Shown one piece after another: positions 52,079 to 61,416 of a stretch of 64,000 bases of DNA. The number at the start of each line of letters is the position of its first letter. Position 1 is the first letter of the stretch. The notes under the pieces are model-generated. The model was not told the DNA's origin. It made no database searches and was given only the letters and a program-made list of their open reading frames with translations. Source of the stretch: Pseudomonas sp. SLFW (lineage in GTDB: Bacteria; Pseudomonadota; Gammaproteobacteria; Pseudomonadales; Pseudomonadaceae); the NCBI RefSeq assembly GCF_009905615.1, contig NZ_JAAAKW010000007.1, positions 186,001 through 250,000 of the forward strand, given 5' to 3'. The position numbers were made by a program, and so were the translations under genes.

Positions 52079-53257
52079 TTGCCCGTTACTGACGTTGTGA
52101 TCATCGGCGCTGGCGCCGCAGGTTTGATGTGCGCCGCCATCGCCGCCAATCGTGGTCGCCAGGTGATGCTGATCGATCACGCCAACAAGCCGGGCAAGAA
52201 AATCCTCATGTCGGGCGGCGGGCGCTGCAATTTCACCAACATGTACACCGAGCCCGCCAACTTCCTCTCGCAGAACCCACACTTCTGCAAATCGGCACTG
52301 GCCCGCTACACCCAGTGGGATTTCATCGAACTGGTGGTCAAGCACGGCGTGCCGTACCACGAGAAGAAGCTTGGCCAGCTGTTCTGCGACAACAAGTCCA
52401 GCGACATCCTCGGCCTGCTGCTCAGCGAATGCGATGACGCGGGCGTTGCCCTGCATATGGACACCTCGGTGCAGGCCATCGAGAAAATCGAATCCGGCTA
52501 CCTGCTGCAAACCACCTTGGGCAACATCAACTGCACCTCGCTGGTGATCGCTACGGGCGGCCTGTCGATTCCGACGCTGGGCGCTACCGGTTTTGGTTAT
52601 CAGGTGGGCAAGCAGTTCGGTCACACCCTGCTGCCGACCCGCGCCGGCCTTGTGCCGTTCACCATCACCGATCAGTTGAAAGAGCTGTGCACCGAGCTGT
52701 CGGGCACGTCGGTGGATTGCCTGGTGAGCTGCAACGACACGAGCTTCTGCGAGAACATCCTGTTCACCCATCGCGGGCTGAGCGGGCCGGCGATCCTGCA
52801 GATTTCCTCGTTCTGGCACCCCGGTGACACGGTTGAGATCAACCTGCTGCCCGACCACGACGCCCACGGCTGGCTGACCGAGCACCAGGCCGAGCGCCCG
52901 AACAGCGAACTCAAGACCCTGCTGGGCGAGATCTTCACCAAGAAAATGGCCAACCTGATCGCCGATCAGTGGTTCGTCTCCAAGCCGATGAAGCAATACA
53001 CCCACGCCGAACTGGCCGACATCGCCGAGAAACTGGCGAGCTGGAAGGTGGTTCCGGCGGGCACCGAGGGTTATCGCACGGCGGAGGTGACGCTGGGCGG
53101 CATCGATACGCGGGAAGTGTCCTCGAAAACGATGGAATCGCTGAAGTCACCGGGGCTGTATTTCATCGGCGAAGTGTTGGACGTCAGCGGGCATTTGGGC
53201 GGTTTCAACTTCCAGTGGGCTTGGGCGTCGGCGTATGCGGCAGCGCAGTTTGTCTAA
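52079..53257 (+). CDS. HI0933/YhiN-family NAD(P)/FAD-dependent oxidoreductase
   Basis: A 392-residue flavoprotein from a TTG at 52079 (reads MPVTDVVIIGAGAAGLMCAA), with CGAGG upstream. It has the FAD-binding GAGAAG motif, the family signature KILMSGGGRCNFTN, a second dinucleotide motif VIATGGLSIPTLGATGFGY, and the C-terminal GLYFIGEVLDVSGHLGGFNF. No substrate has been established for most members of the family. It is flanked by REP pairs on both sides. Confidence 0.88.
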   Translation: MPVTDVVIIGAGAAGLMCAAIAANRGRQVMLIDHANKPGKKILMSGGGRCNFTNMYTEPANFLSQNPHFCKSALARYTQWDFIELVVKHGVPYHEKKLGQLFCDNKSSDILGLLLSECDDAGVALHMDTSVQAIEKIESGYLLQTTLGNINCTSLVIATGGLSIPTLGATGFGYQVGKQFGHTLLPTRAGLVPFTITDQLKELCTELSGTSVDCLVSCNDTSFCENILFTHRGLSGPAILQISSFWHPGDTVEINLLPDHDAHGWLTEHQAERPNSELKTLLGEIFTKKMANLIADQWFVSKPMKQYTHAELADIAEKLASWKVVPAGTEGYRTAEVTLGGIDTREVSSKTMESLKSPGLYFIGEVLDVSGHLGGFNFQWAWASAYAAAQFV

Positions 53258-53289
53258 CGTTCATCTTTTTGGCTGACGACGCAGAACCC

Positions 53290-53380
53290 CTGTAGGAGCG
53301 AATTCATTCGCGATGCGTAGGTATGAGCGATAGAGATGCGTCGGATGTATCGGCCTTTCGCGAATGAATTCGCTCCCACA
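53290..53380. repeat. Paired inverted REP palindromes (AATTCATT flavour)
   Basis: GTAGGAGCGAATTCATTCGC and its reverse complement (ending GCTCCCACA) around a 45-base spacer, between the flavoprotein gene and the YccS-like gene. Confidence 0.9.
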
Positions 53381-53518
53381 GTTTGAACTGCTCTCCCCCT
53401 GAAGATCAGTGCCATCTGGCTCTCTCGGAATAAATTTTGCTAATCAGATGTACAGCGCGCATCAGGCGCTGTACATATCCATCAGCAGAATCAGTCGCGA
53501 AAAAGGCCGTCCGCGTTC

Positions 53519-55729
53519 ATGGCATCGAAATCGTTGCGCAATACCTTCCGCCGCCTGTGGGCGCTGGACAAATTTTCCTACAGCGTGCGGGTGTTTATCG
53601 CGCTGACCGGCAGCATGGCGCTGTGCTGGTATCAAAACGAAATGTCGCTGGTCATCCCGCTGTTCCTCGGGATTATCGCCAGCGCCCTCTCCGAAACCGA
53701 CGACAGCTGGCAGGGCCGCCTCAATGCACTGGCCGTGACGCTGGTGTGTTTCAGTATCGCGGCGCTCTCCGTTGAATTGCTGTTCCCCTACCCCGTGCTG
53801 TTCATCAGCGCCTTCGCCCTCGCGGCGTTCTGCCTGACGATGCTCGGCGCCTTGGGCGAACGATACGGCGCCATCGCTTACGCGACGCTCATTCTCTCGG
53901 TCTACACCATGATCGGCGTGGACCAGCGCGGTGGCGAGGTCACGGATTTCTGGCACGAGCCCATGCTTCTGGTGGCCGGCGCCGCGTGGTACGGACTGCT
54001 GTCAGTGCTGTGGCAGATGCTGTTTTCCAACCAGCCGGTGCAGCAGGCGTTGGCGCGACTGTTCCGGGAACTGGGCCTGTACCTGAAACTGAAGTCCGAG
54101 CTGTTTGAGCCGATTCGCACGCTGGACGTCGAAGCCAAACGTCTGGAGCTGGCCAAGCAGAACGGCAAGGTCGTCGCCGCGCTGAACGTGACCAAGGAAA
54201 TCATCCTCAACCGCGTCGGCAGCGGTCGACCCGGTTCGAAGGTCAGTCGCTACCTGAAGCTGTACTTTCTCGCTCAGGACATCCACGAACGCGCCAGCTC
54301 CTCGCACTATCCCTACAACTCGCTGGCCGAAGCGTTCTTCCACAGCGACGTATTGTTCCGCTGCCAACGCTTGCTGCGTCAGCAGGGCAACGCCTGCCGC
54401 GACCTGTCAGTGTCGATCCAGTTGCGCCAACCGTTCGTTTACGACGACAGCTTCGCCCATGCGCTGGACGACCTGCGCGCGTCCCTCGAACACCTGCGCA
54501 TCCAGAGCAACCCGGCGTGGCGTGGCCTGCTGCGCTCCCTGCGCGCACTGGCGAATAACCTCGGCACATTGGACCGACTGCTCAGCGACGCGAGCAATCC
54601 CGACGCGCTGGCCGACGCCTCCGACAGCAGCCTGCTGGACCGTTCTCCCCGTAACCTGAAAGACGTCTGGACCCGCTTGCGCCTGCAACTGACCCCGACC
54701 TCGCTGCTGTTCCGCCACGCCCTGCGTCTGCCGCTGGCGCTGGTGATCGGCTATCTCATGGTTCACCTGATCCACCCCTCGCAAGGTTACTGGATCATTC
54801 TGACCACGGTTTTCGTCTGCCAGCCGAGCTACGGCGCCACCCGGCGCAAGCTGGGGCAGCGGATCATCGGCACGGCCATTGGCCTGACGGCGGGCTGGAT
54901 TCTGTTCGACCTGATCACCACGCCGGTGCTGCAATCGATGTGCGCAGTGCTCGCGGGGGTCGTGTTCTTCGTCAACCGCACCACGCGTTACACGCTGTCC
55001 ACGGCAGCGATCACGGTGATGATCCTGTTCTGCTTCAATCAGGTCGGCAACGGTTACGGGCTGTTCCTGCCGCGCCTGATGGACACGCTGCTCGGCAGCT
55101 TGATCGCGGGCCTGGCGGTGTTCCTGTTCCTGCCGGACTGGCAGGGCCGACGCCTGAACAAAGTGCTGGCGAACACGCTGTCCTGCAACAGCATTTATCT
55201 GCGCCAGATCATGCAGCAGTACGCCCAAGGCAAGAGCGACGACCTCGCTTATCGCTTGGCCCGACGCAACGCCCACAACGCCGACGCCGCGCTGTCCACG
55301 ACGCTGGCGAACATGCTGATGGAGCCCGGCCATTTCCGCAAAGAGGCCGACGTGGGCTTCCGCTTCCTGGTGCTCTCGCACACATTGCTGAGCTATTTGT
55401 CAGGTCTCGGCGCCCACCGCGAGACCCAGCTCCCCAATGAAGTGCGCGAGCAGTTGATCGAAGGTGCGGGCGCCAATCTGGCGTCGAGCATCGATGAGAT
55501 CGCCCAGAGCCTGGCCACCCGTCACCCCGTGGCCGTACAAAGCGATGCCGAGGAAGCCCTGGCGGCAGACCTTGAGCAGATGCCGGAAGAGATCGATGAA
55601 GGGCAGCGTCTGGTGCAAACACAACTGGCGCTGATCTGCCGTCAGCTGGGGCCGCTGCGCACCTTGGCGGCTCACTTGATCAAAGAGCCATCCAAGGACG
55701 AGACAGCCGTTACAGACCGTGCAGCTTGA
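53519..55729 (+). CDS. yccS: YccS-like FUSC family inner-membrane protein
   Basis: A 736-residue protein starting MASKSLRNTFRRLWALDKFS. It has two blocks of hydrophobic helices (about residues 20-175 and 395-545), each followed by a cytoplasmic region, as in YccS/YhfK proteins. The second block includes GYWIILTTVFVCQPSYGATRR, the FUSC signature. The family is related to aromatic-acid efflux and fusaric-acid resistance proteins; the transported substrate is unknown. Its last 20 bases overlap the 3' end of the convergent solute-binding protein gene. Confidence 0.85.
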   Translation: MASKSLRNTFRRLWALDKFSYSVRVFIALTGSMALCWYQNEMSLVIPLFLGIIASALSETDDSWQGRLNALAVTLVCFSIAALSVELLFPYPVLFISAFALAAFCLTMLGALGERYGAIAYATLILSVYTMIGVDQRGGEVTDFWHEPMLLVAGAAWYGLLSVLWQMLFSNQPVQQALARLFRELGLYLKLKSELFEPIRTLDVEAKRLELAKQNGKVVAALNVTKEIILNRVGSGRPGSKVSRYLKLYFLAQDIHERASSSHYPYNSLAEAFFHSDVLFRCQRLLRQQGNACRDLSVSIQLRQPFVYDDSFAHALDDLRASLEHLRIQSNPAWRGLLRSLRALANNLGTLDRLLSDASNPDALADASDSSLLDRSPRNLKDVWTRLRLQLTPTSLLFRHALRLPLALVIGYLMVHLIHPSQGYWIILTTVFVCQPSYGATRRKLGQRIIGTAIGLTAGWILFDLITTPVLQSMCAVLAGVVFFVNRTTRYTLSTAAITVMILFCFNQVGNGYGLFLPRLMDTLLGSLIAGLAVFLFLPDWQGRRLNKVLANTLSCNSIYLRQIMQQYAQGKSDDLAYRLARRNAHNADAALSTTLANMLMEPGHFRKEADVGFRFLVLSHTLLSYLSGLGAHRETQLPNEVREQLIEGAGANLASSIDEIAQSLATRHPVAVQSDAEEALAADLEQMPEEIDEGQRLVQTQLALICRQLGPLRTLAAHLIKEPSKDETAVTDRAA

Positions 55730-56447
55730 ACAACTTGTCGTAGGTGCCATCGGCTTTCATGGCGGCGATGGCATTGTCGAAATCGGCGACGATTTTCGCG
55801 TGATCGGGGTTCTTCATGCTGACCAGAATGTGCAGGCTGTTTTCGCTCAATGACTGGGGCAAAAAGTCGACGCTGTCTCGCACGTCTTCCGGCTCGTGAT
55901 TGAGGGCGAAACGCGCCGCGTATTCGTCCTCGACGGTCAGCTCCACCCTCCCCGCCGCCAACATCCGGACCGCCGTCGAAAAGCTCGCGACCGGTATTTT
56001 TTTCAGATCGGGATCGTTATCGAACTCGGGGGAGTAGGCATAGCTGCGGACGATGGCAATGGAATAGGGGTGTAACTGAGGCAGGCTTTTGTACTGGATG
56101 TCCGACGTTTTGCGCTTGAGAAACCGCAAACGGTTAACCAGGTACTCGCCGGAAAACTCGCCAATCTCTGTGCGATCTTTGCTGTACCACGCGTTGATCA
56201 GGATGTCATAACGCCCTTCACTGACCCCATGAACGGCTCTGGCCCACGGCACCTGATCGTATTCAGTGGTGTAACCGGCACGGCCCAGCGCCGTGCGAAT
56301 CAGGTCAGTGGACAGCCCGCCATTGATCAACGTCAGATCCGAATAAGGGGCCCAGGCGTCACCGGCGATACGCAGTTTCTGCGCCGACGCGCCTTGCGCA
56401 ATCAACAGCATTCCCAGCAAAGCCATGGCTCGAAGCAAACGCGGCAT
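55710..56447 (-). CDS. Periplasmic solute-binding protein (family 3-like)
   Basis: A 245-residue protein with a Sec signal peptide starting MPRLLRAMALLGMLLIAQG (cleavage near ASA-QK), using the ATG at 56447 with AAGGA upstream. The mature protein has the amino-acid-binding fold layout: LRIAGDAWAPYSDL, LIRTALGRAGY, WARAVHGVSEGRYDILIN and a C-terminal FDNAIAAMKADGTYDKLF. No permease or ATPase genes are adjacent, so it may be an orphan binding protein or a sensor input. Ligand unknown. Confidence 0.8.
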   Translation of the reverse strand: MPRLLRAMALLGMLLIAQGASAQKLRIAGDAWAPYSDLTLINGGLSTDLIRTALGRAGYTTEYDQVPWARAVHGVSEGRYDILINAWYSKDRTEIGEFSGEYLVNRLRFLKRKTSDIQYKSLPQLHPYSIAIVRSYAYSPEFDNDPDLKKIPVASFSTAVRMLAAGRVELTVEDEYAARFALNHEPEDVRDSVDFLPQSLSENSLHILVSMKNPDHAKIVADFDNAIAAMKADGTYDKLFKLHGL

Positions 56448-56759
56448 GCTCAAGATCCTTAGGCAGGTGGATGGCCTGCGATTTTTCAGCGGCAATCAAG
56501 CGACACTGTGACATCCCTGGTGCGAGCAAAAGGTCGTTTAGCGACCCGAATTGAGGCGACGTTCGGAGGTAGCAAGTGGCCTTCATTGAAGACCGGTTGC
56601 TGCTTTTCCACAACACATAAGTGGCCAATGTTTGTGCCGCAGTTCAAGAAATCGCGCGATGCCCTGACTCTTGTCACAACTGTCACCACGCGTTGACGTT
56701 GGGCTTACAGCAATATGCGTTTAGTATCCGGGATCGACTTCTTTTCGCGAGCCGGCTTC
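56448..56759. promoter_or_regulatory. Divergent region between the binding-protein gene and elaA
   Basis: 312 bases without a supported gene. TTGACG at 56693-56698 followed after 15 bases by TATGCG could be a weak elaA promoter. No operator palindrome or REP element is seen. Confidence 0.35.
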
Positions 56760-57218
56760 ATGTCTATCAACTGGATTTGCAAACACCATACCGCCCTGAG
56801 CAAGGAACAGTTGTACGCCATTTTGCAGCTGCGCGCGCAGGTGTTCGTTGTCGAACAGAAATGCTTTTATCAGGATGTCGATGGCCAGGACTTGCTGGGC
56901 GATACGCGCCATCTGATGGCTTGGCAAGACGATGAACTGGTGGCTTATCTGCGCCTGCTCGACCCGATCCAGCAGGACGGCGACGTGACCATCGGACGCG
57001 TGGTGACTGCCCCATCAATGCGCAACAAAGGCATGGGCCACGAATTGATGGTGCAAGCGCTGGAACACGCCGAACGCAACTGGCCCGATCAACCAATCTA
57101 TCTGTCGGCGCAGGCGCATTTGCAGGGCTACTACAGCCGTTACGGGTTCAACCCGGTGGGTGAGGTGTACGTCGAGGACGGCATTCCGCACATCGGGATG
57201 CGTCGGGACCTGGATTGA
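56760..57218 (+). CDS. elaA: ElaA-like GNAT N-acetyltransferase
   Basis: A 152-residue GNAT protein starting MSINWICKHHTALSKEQLYA. It has the ElaA opening LRAQVFVVEQKCFYQDVDGQD, the acetyl-CoA loop VVTAPSMRNKGMGHELM (RxxGxG-type) and the C-terminal YYSRYGFNPVGEVYVEDGIP. Its substrate is unknown. It is followed by a REP pair. Confidence 0.88.
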   Translation: MSINWICKHHTALSKEQLYAILQLRAQVFVVEQKCFYQDVDGQDLLGDTRHLMAWQDDELVAYLRLLDPIQQDGDVTIGRVVTAPSMRNKGMGHELMVQALEHAERNWPDQPIYLSAQAHLQGYYSRYGFNPVGEVYVEDGIPHIGMRRDLD

Positions 57219-57243
57219 GCCTTGTGGCACTCCGCGGTCGAAC

Positions 57244-57331
57244 TGTGGGAGCGAATTTATTCGCGATTGGCCAGTACAGCCGATACATCTCTGTCGCCTG
57301 GTCTACTTTCGCGAATGAATTCGCTCCCACA
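57244..57331. repeat. Paired inverted REP palindromes (AATTTATT/AATTCATT)
   Basis: The left arm carries GCGAATTTATTCGC and the right arm GCGAATGAATTCGC, so the two halves are not identical. It lies between elaA and the convergent winged-helix gene. Confidence 0.88.
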
Positions 57332-57355
57332 GGTGTTCAGCGTCAGTCGCCCGAC

Positions 57356-57652
57356 TCAGGGATAACCCAGCACCGATTTGATCTGCGCCAGATGCTCCGC
57401 GATCCAGCGCTTGTCGATCGCGCCCCACTCGCGAATCCGGTACGACCCCGCGTGATTGCGCGCGCCCTCTTCCTGTTCGAACTCACACACGATGTCCAGA
57501 TCCGCCAACGCAGCGATAGTGTCTTGCGCCGTCCGACGGGGCATGCCGGTGACGTCGGTGAGGGCCGGGACGCTGCTGGCGATGCCACTGTCGATCAAAT
57601 ACGCCACATACAAGCGGCGGTAAAAGCTGCTTTTGGTTTTGCTGACGTCCAT
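57356..57652 (-). CDS. Small winged-helix protein
   Basis: A 98-residue protein starting MDVSKTKSSFYRRLYVAYLI, with AAGGA upstream; the frame extends to 57712 but that part has no such site. The sequence SVPALTDVTGMPRRTAQDTIAALADL is a helix-turn-helix with a recognition helix at PRRTAQDTI, followed by a wing (FEQEEGARNHAGSYRI). It is likely a DNA-binding regulator; targets are unknown. The YgjP-like gene lies 72 bases upstream on the same strand. Confidence 0.7.
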   Translation of the reverse strand: MDVSKTKSSFYRRLYVAYLIDSGIASSVPALTDVTGMPRRTAQDTIAALADLDIVCEFEQEEGARNHAGSYRIREWGAIDKRWIAEHLAQIKSVLGYP

Positions 57653-57723
57653 CGTCAGGTCCTTGTCGATGAGAGGTGCGCCCATGCTCTCACCAATTCC
57701 GATAACGACCAACCATCACGCCC

Positions 57724-58233
57724 TCAGCCCTGCATGTCCCGCCACGTCAGGTACACGCGCAGGTCGAATTCCAGCTGGTGATACCCCGGCTGCATGTGCT
57801 CACACAGGTTGTAGAAGGCCTTGTTGTGGTCGCTCTCTTTGAAGTGCGCCAGTTCATGCACGACGATCATCTTGAGGAACTCAGGCGCCGCCTCTTTGAA
57901 CAGCGAGGCCACGCGGATTTCTTTCTTGGCCTTGAGCTTGCCGCCTTGCACGCGTGAAACCGTGGTGTGCAGGCCAAGGGCGCGATGGGTGAGGTCCAGG
58001 CGGTTGTCGAACAGCACTTTGTCGATGGTCGGCGCGTTGCGAAGGTGTTCCTGCTTGAGGGCGAGCGCGTAGGCGTAGAGCGCTTTGTCGCTCTGCACGT
58101 CATGGCGTCCGGGGTAGCGCTGCTCCAGATAATCGCCGAGTTTGTCCTGGGCAATCAGGTGGCGGACCTGATCCTGCAAAGAGGCCGGGTAGGCCTGCAG
58201 GTACTTGAGCATCATTGGCGCGTTGGCGGTCAT
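57724..58233 (-). CDS. ygjP: YgjP-like metallopeptidase
   Basis: A 169-residue protein of the YgjP/DUF45 family. The zinc motif HELAH lies at residues 126-130, with a third ligand candidate at H136 (FKESDHNKAF). KKEIRVASLFKEAAPEFLKM precedes the motif, as in the family. Cellular role is not known. It lies 40 bases downstream of the GGDEF-EAL regulator gene on the same strand and may share its transcript. Confidence 0.82.
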   Translation of the reverse strand: MTANAPMMLKYLQAYPASLQDQVRHLIAQDKLGDYLEQRYPGRHDVQSDKALYAYALALKQEHLRNAPTIDKVLFDNRLDLTHRALGLHTTVSRVQGGKLKAKKEIRVASLFKEAAPEFLKMIVVHELAHFKESDHNKAFYNLCEHMQPGYHQLEFDLRVYLTWRDMQG

Positions 58234-58273
58234 GGTCTGATCGTGTGGCTCGAAAAGGCATCAGTCTACCGCG

Positions 58274-60427
58274 TCAGCCTTTGCCCAGCAGCGACTCACG
58301 ACTCGGCAACGTGATTGGCGCGACGAAACTCAAGGCTTCGTCCGGCGTCATCGGATGCGCCAGCAGGAACCCCTGGATGATTTCGCAGCCACTGTCGACG
58401 AGCCAGTGATATTGCTCCAGATTCTCGACCCCCTCAGCGATCACTTCGATATCCAGCAGTCGGCACAGATCGATGATGCTGCGTGCTACGGCCAGATCAC
58501 GTGGGGAATTCATCATGCCGCTGATGAAATGCCGGTCGATCTTGAGCGTGTCCAGATCCAGGTTTCGCAGGTGCGCCAGTGAACTGTCGCCTGCGCCGAA
58601 ATCATCCAGCGACACCCGAACGCCAATGTCGTGCAGGCTTTGCAGCTGTTTACGACTGTGAACAAGGTTGTGGACCAGCGACGGCTCGGTGATTTCCACC
58701 TCCAACTGTCGCGGTTTCAGCCCGTGAATCTGGATCGCCCGCTGCAGCTCGGCAGCGAGATTCGGCATGCTGAACTGCGCCGGACTCACGCTCACGCTGA
58801 TCACCAGGTCATCCGGGAACACCCCCTCCCAACGCTGGCGCTGCGCGGCGCCTTGCTCGTAGATCCAACTGCCCAGTTTGTTGATCAGCCGCGTTTCTTC
58901 CAGCAACGGGATGAACAAGCTGGACGGCACGTCGCCCGCATCCGGGTGGTTCCAGCGCAGCAAGGCTTCAAAACCTCGGGTACGCCCCGTCAACACGTTG
59001 ATCTGCGGCTGATAGACGATAGAGAAATCCTTGCCCTCGATGGCGGTGCGCACGCTTTCTTCGAGCATCAATCGAGAACGCGCACGGCCATTCATGTACT
59101 GGTCGTAGAAACGGTATTGATGGCGACCCGCGCGCTTGGCTTCGTACATCGCGATGTCGGCGGCACGCAGCAGGCCATCGAGATTGGTGCCGCAATCCGG
59201 GTAAATCGCAATGCCGATGCTCGCGCCCAACGTGGCTTCGATCCCGTCGACCTGACGTCGCACCGATACCCGTTCGATGAGCTTTTCGGCGACTTTGGCG
59301 GCGTGTTCGGGGAAGTCCAGCCCATCGACCACAACGACGAATTCGTCGCCACCCATCCGCGCCAGCACGTCATACGGCCGCAAGCATTCCTTCAATTGCT
59401 CGGCGACCCAGATCAACACCTGATCGCCCGCGTCATGCCCCAGCGAATCGTTGACGTGCTTGAAACCGTCGAGATCCAGATAGAGGACCACCAGGTATTT
59501 CCCGGCATTCTCATTGCGCAGCAGCATGCCTTCAACCGTTTGGTAAAAGCCTCGGCGGTTGAGCAACCCGGTCAACGAATCCGTGACGGCCTGATGTTCA
59601 AGTTGGCTATAAAGGTCTCGCACCACCGACATGTCGAGCACGCTCAACACCATCGCCTTCTGCTCTTCAGGCAATGGCGCGCAAGACAGCGCCACCGGCA
59701 CTTGCCGCCCTTCAGGGGTGCGCATGATGGCGTCATGAATGCGATAGGTATCGGCGCGTCGGTAGTGGTGATAAAACCCGGACTCTGTCCACTCAGCGAC
59801 ACACGGCTCTTCGAGATAGCAACACAGCTCGGTGCCTCGCAGCTCGCCATCGGTCATGCCCAGCAGCCGACAGATCGCCGGGTTGGCGAAACTGATGATG
59901 CCGTCTTCCTTGACCACCAGAATGCCTTCGGCAACGTTCGCCAGCACCGACGCATTGAACGCCCTCGCCGACTCCAGCTCCCGGCTGAGTTTCTGCAGGG
60001 CACGACGGTTATGCTGCTGCTCCAGTAGCGCCTGAACCTTGGGTTTGAGGATGTTCGGGTCAAAGGGTTTGAAAAGATAATCCACCGCGCCGCTGGCATA
60101 GCCTTTATGCACGGCATCTCGGGACTGCTCGTTGGCGGTCAGGAAAATGATGGGGGTCAGGCGCGTTCGTTGGCTGCCGCGCATCAGTCGCGCGACTTCG
60201 AAGCCGTCCATTTCCGGCATCTGCACATCCAGCAGGACGATGTCGACGTCCACATCCAGAAGCAGGCCCAGCGCTTCCATGCCGGAACTGGCCGTGACGA
60301 TTTCCCAGTCCTGTCGCTGCAGGACCGCTCTCATCGTGACGAGATTTTCCGGGTAGTCATCGACTACCAACAGAACCGATTTGCCATTAGGTGGCAGGGG
60401 TTGCACGCATTCCATGCTGCTACTCAT
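58274..60427 (-). CDS. REC-PAS-GGDEF-EAL response regulator
   Basis: A 717-residue protein starting MSSSMECVQPLPPNGKSVLL; the frame is open upstream to 60514 but homologue-like sequence begins here. The REC domain has the acidic pair VVDDYPEN and phospho-acceptor D67 in DIVLLDVQMPEMDGF. A PAS domain (about 165-285) follows, then GGDEF with intact MGGDEFVVVV and EAL with FEALLRWNHPD, EITEPSLV and LDDFGAGDSS. Both cyclase and phosphodiesterase signatures are intact, so either activity is possible. No cognate histidine kinase is adjacent. Confidence 0.88.
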   Translation of the reverse strand: MSSSMECVQPLPPNGKSVLLVVDDYPENLVTMRAVLQRQDWEIVTASSGMEALGLLLDVDVDIVLLDVQMPEMDGFEVARLMRGSQRTRLTPIIFLTANEQSRDAVHKGYASGAVDYLFKPFDPNILKPKVQALLEQQHNRRALQKLSRELESARAFNASVLANVAEGILVVKEDGIISFANPAICRLLGMTDGELRGTELCCYLEEPCVAEWTESGFYHHYRRADTYRIHDAIMRTPEGRQVPVALSCAPLPEEQKAMVLSVLDMSVVRDLYSQLEHQAVTDSLTGLLNRRGFYQTVEGMLLRNENAGKYLVVLYLDLDGFKHVNDSLGHDAGDQVLIWVAEQLKECLRPYDVLARMGGDEFVVVVDGLDFPEHAAKVAEKLIERVSVRRQVDGIEATLGASIGIAIYPDCGTNLDGLLRAADIAMYEAKRAGRHQYRFYDQYMNGRARSRLMLEESVRTAIEGKDFSIVYQPQINVLTGRTRGFEALLRWNHPDAGDVPSSLFIPLLEETRLINKLGSWIYEQGAAQRQRWEGVFPDDLVISVSVSPAQFSMPNLAAELQRAIQIHGLKPRQLEVEITEPSLVHNLVHSRKQLQSLHDIGVRVSLDDFGAGDSSLAHLRNLDLDTLKIDRHFISGMMNSPRDLAVARSIIDLCRLLDIEVIAEGVENLEQYHWLVDSGCEIIQGFLLAHPMTPDEALSFVAPITLPSRESLLGKG

Positions 60428-60730
60428 TACTTCACTGCCCGGTGAGAGGGCTCCGCCCATGATCCGAATGGCCCTTACTCTAGACCCGAATAGGGAAAAG
60501 TGAAGCTGGGCCACCGTTATGCCATCTCAAAAGTGTAATCGAACCGACTAACGGTATCAGCCCTGAGGTGCAGTCCTGCGCTGGCCTGCGTGGAAATTAG
60601 CGGCACATTGACGCTACCCGTTCGACGGTTTCACGTTAACAGGCAGGGACTTGGAACGTATAAGAAGCGCCCCTTTCCGCCTTGCGCCAGATGTTTGACT
60701 GGCAATGAGACACCTCGGACGAACTGAACA
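60428..60730. promoter_or_regulatory. Divergent region between the GGDEF-EAL regulator and the PL7 lyase
   Basis: 303 bases without a gene. TATAAG near 60659-60664 could be a -10 element for the lyase, but no good -35 is visible. No palindrome is evident. Confidence 0.3.
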
Positions 60731-61402
60731 ATGATTGATTTGGGAACCTGGAATCTGAGCATTCCTGTGGGCTCGCCCCCCGCCACCATTGAAACCCGCC
60801 AACTGCTTCAAGGCTACGACGGCAAGTACTTCACCTCCAGTGCTTCCAATGTCACCTTCTGGGCGCCGGTCACCGGCACCAAGACCGCCAACGCCAAGTA
60901 CCCTCGCACAGAATTGCGGGAGACCTGGTCGAACGGCACCCTGCATAACTGGTTCTATCCTGACGCCGACAATTTCCTCACGGCCAAGCTCAAGGTCATT
61001 CAGGTACCTTCATCCGGCCGCGTCGTGATTGGTCAGATCCATGTATATGAGAGCACCCAGCCGTTACTCAAAGTCGAGTACCAATATCAGGACGCGACCA
61101 AGGACGGCATCATCGTTGCCAAGGTCAGGTTTCATCCCACCGACAAGAAAGCGCGCATCTTCACGGTCGCCGAAGGCGTACCACTCAACGAAACCTTCAA
61201 GTATCAGATTCATCTGAACAAAGCCGGTTTGCTCAGTGTGAGGGCCAACAACATGTACTGGAACGATCGCATCAGCGCTACGTGGAGCAAACAGCAGCTG
61301 TACTTCAAGGCAGGCGTTTATACCCAGGACAATACCGGTTACACCAGCGAAGGCGGCAAGGTGATGTTCTTCAACCTCGATGTGGATCACAACAAGGGTT
61401 GA
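60731..61402 (+). CDS. Polysaccharide lyase family 7 (alginate lyase)
   Basis: A 223-residue protein starting MIDLGTWNLSIPVGSPPATI. All three PL7 hallmark motifs are present: RTELR (59-63), QIH (102-104) and YFKAGVYTQ (191-199), whose Arg, Gln, His and Tyr form the active site of this beta-jelly-roll lyase. It should cleave alginate by beta-elimination; QIH rather than QVH is usually associated with preference for polyguluronate or mixed substrate. No signal peptide is present. The ribosome-binding site is weak. Confidence 0.9.
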   Translation: MIDLGTWNLSIPVGSPPATIETRQLLQGYDGKYFTSSASNVTFWAPVTGTKTANAKYPRTELRETWSNGTLHNWFYPDADNFLTAKLKVIQVPSSGRVVIGQIHVYESTQPLLKVEYQYQDATKDGIIVAKVRFHPTDKKARIFTVAEGVPLNETFKYQIHLNKAGLLSVRANNMYWNDRISATWSKQQLYFKAGVYTQDNTGYTSEGGKVMFFNLDVDHNKG

Positions 61403-61416
61403 GCTTGCCATGCGAC

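Noticed and set aside
21630..57331. CRISPR array suggested by recurring palindromic repeats
   Set aside because: The repeats are scattered singly or in inverted pairs between genes, not in a direct array with uniform spacers; no cas genes.
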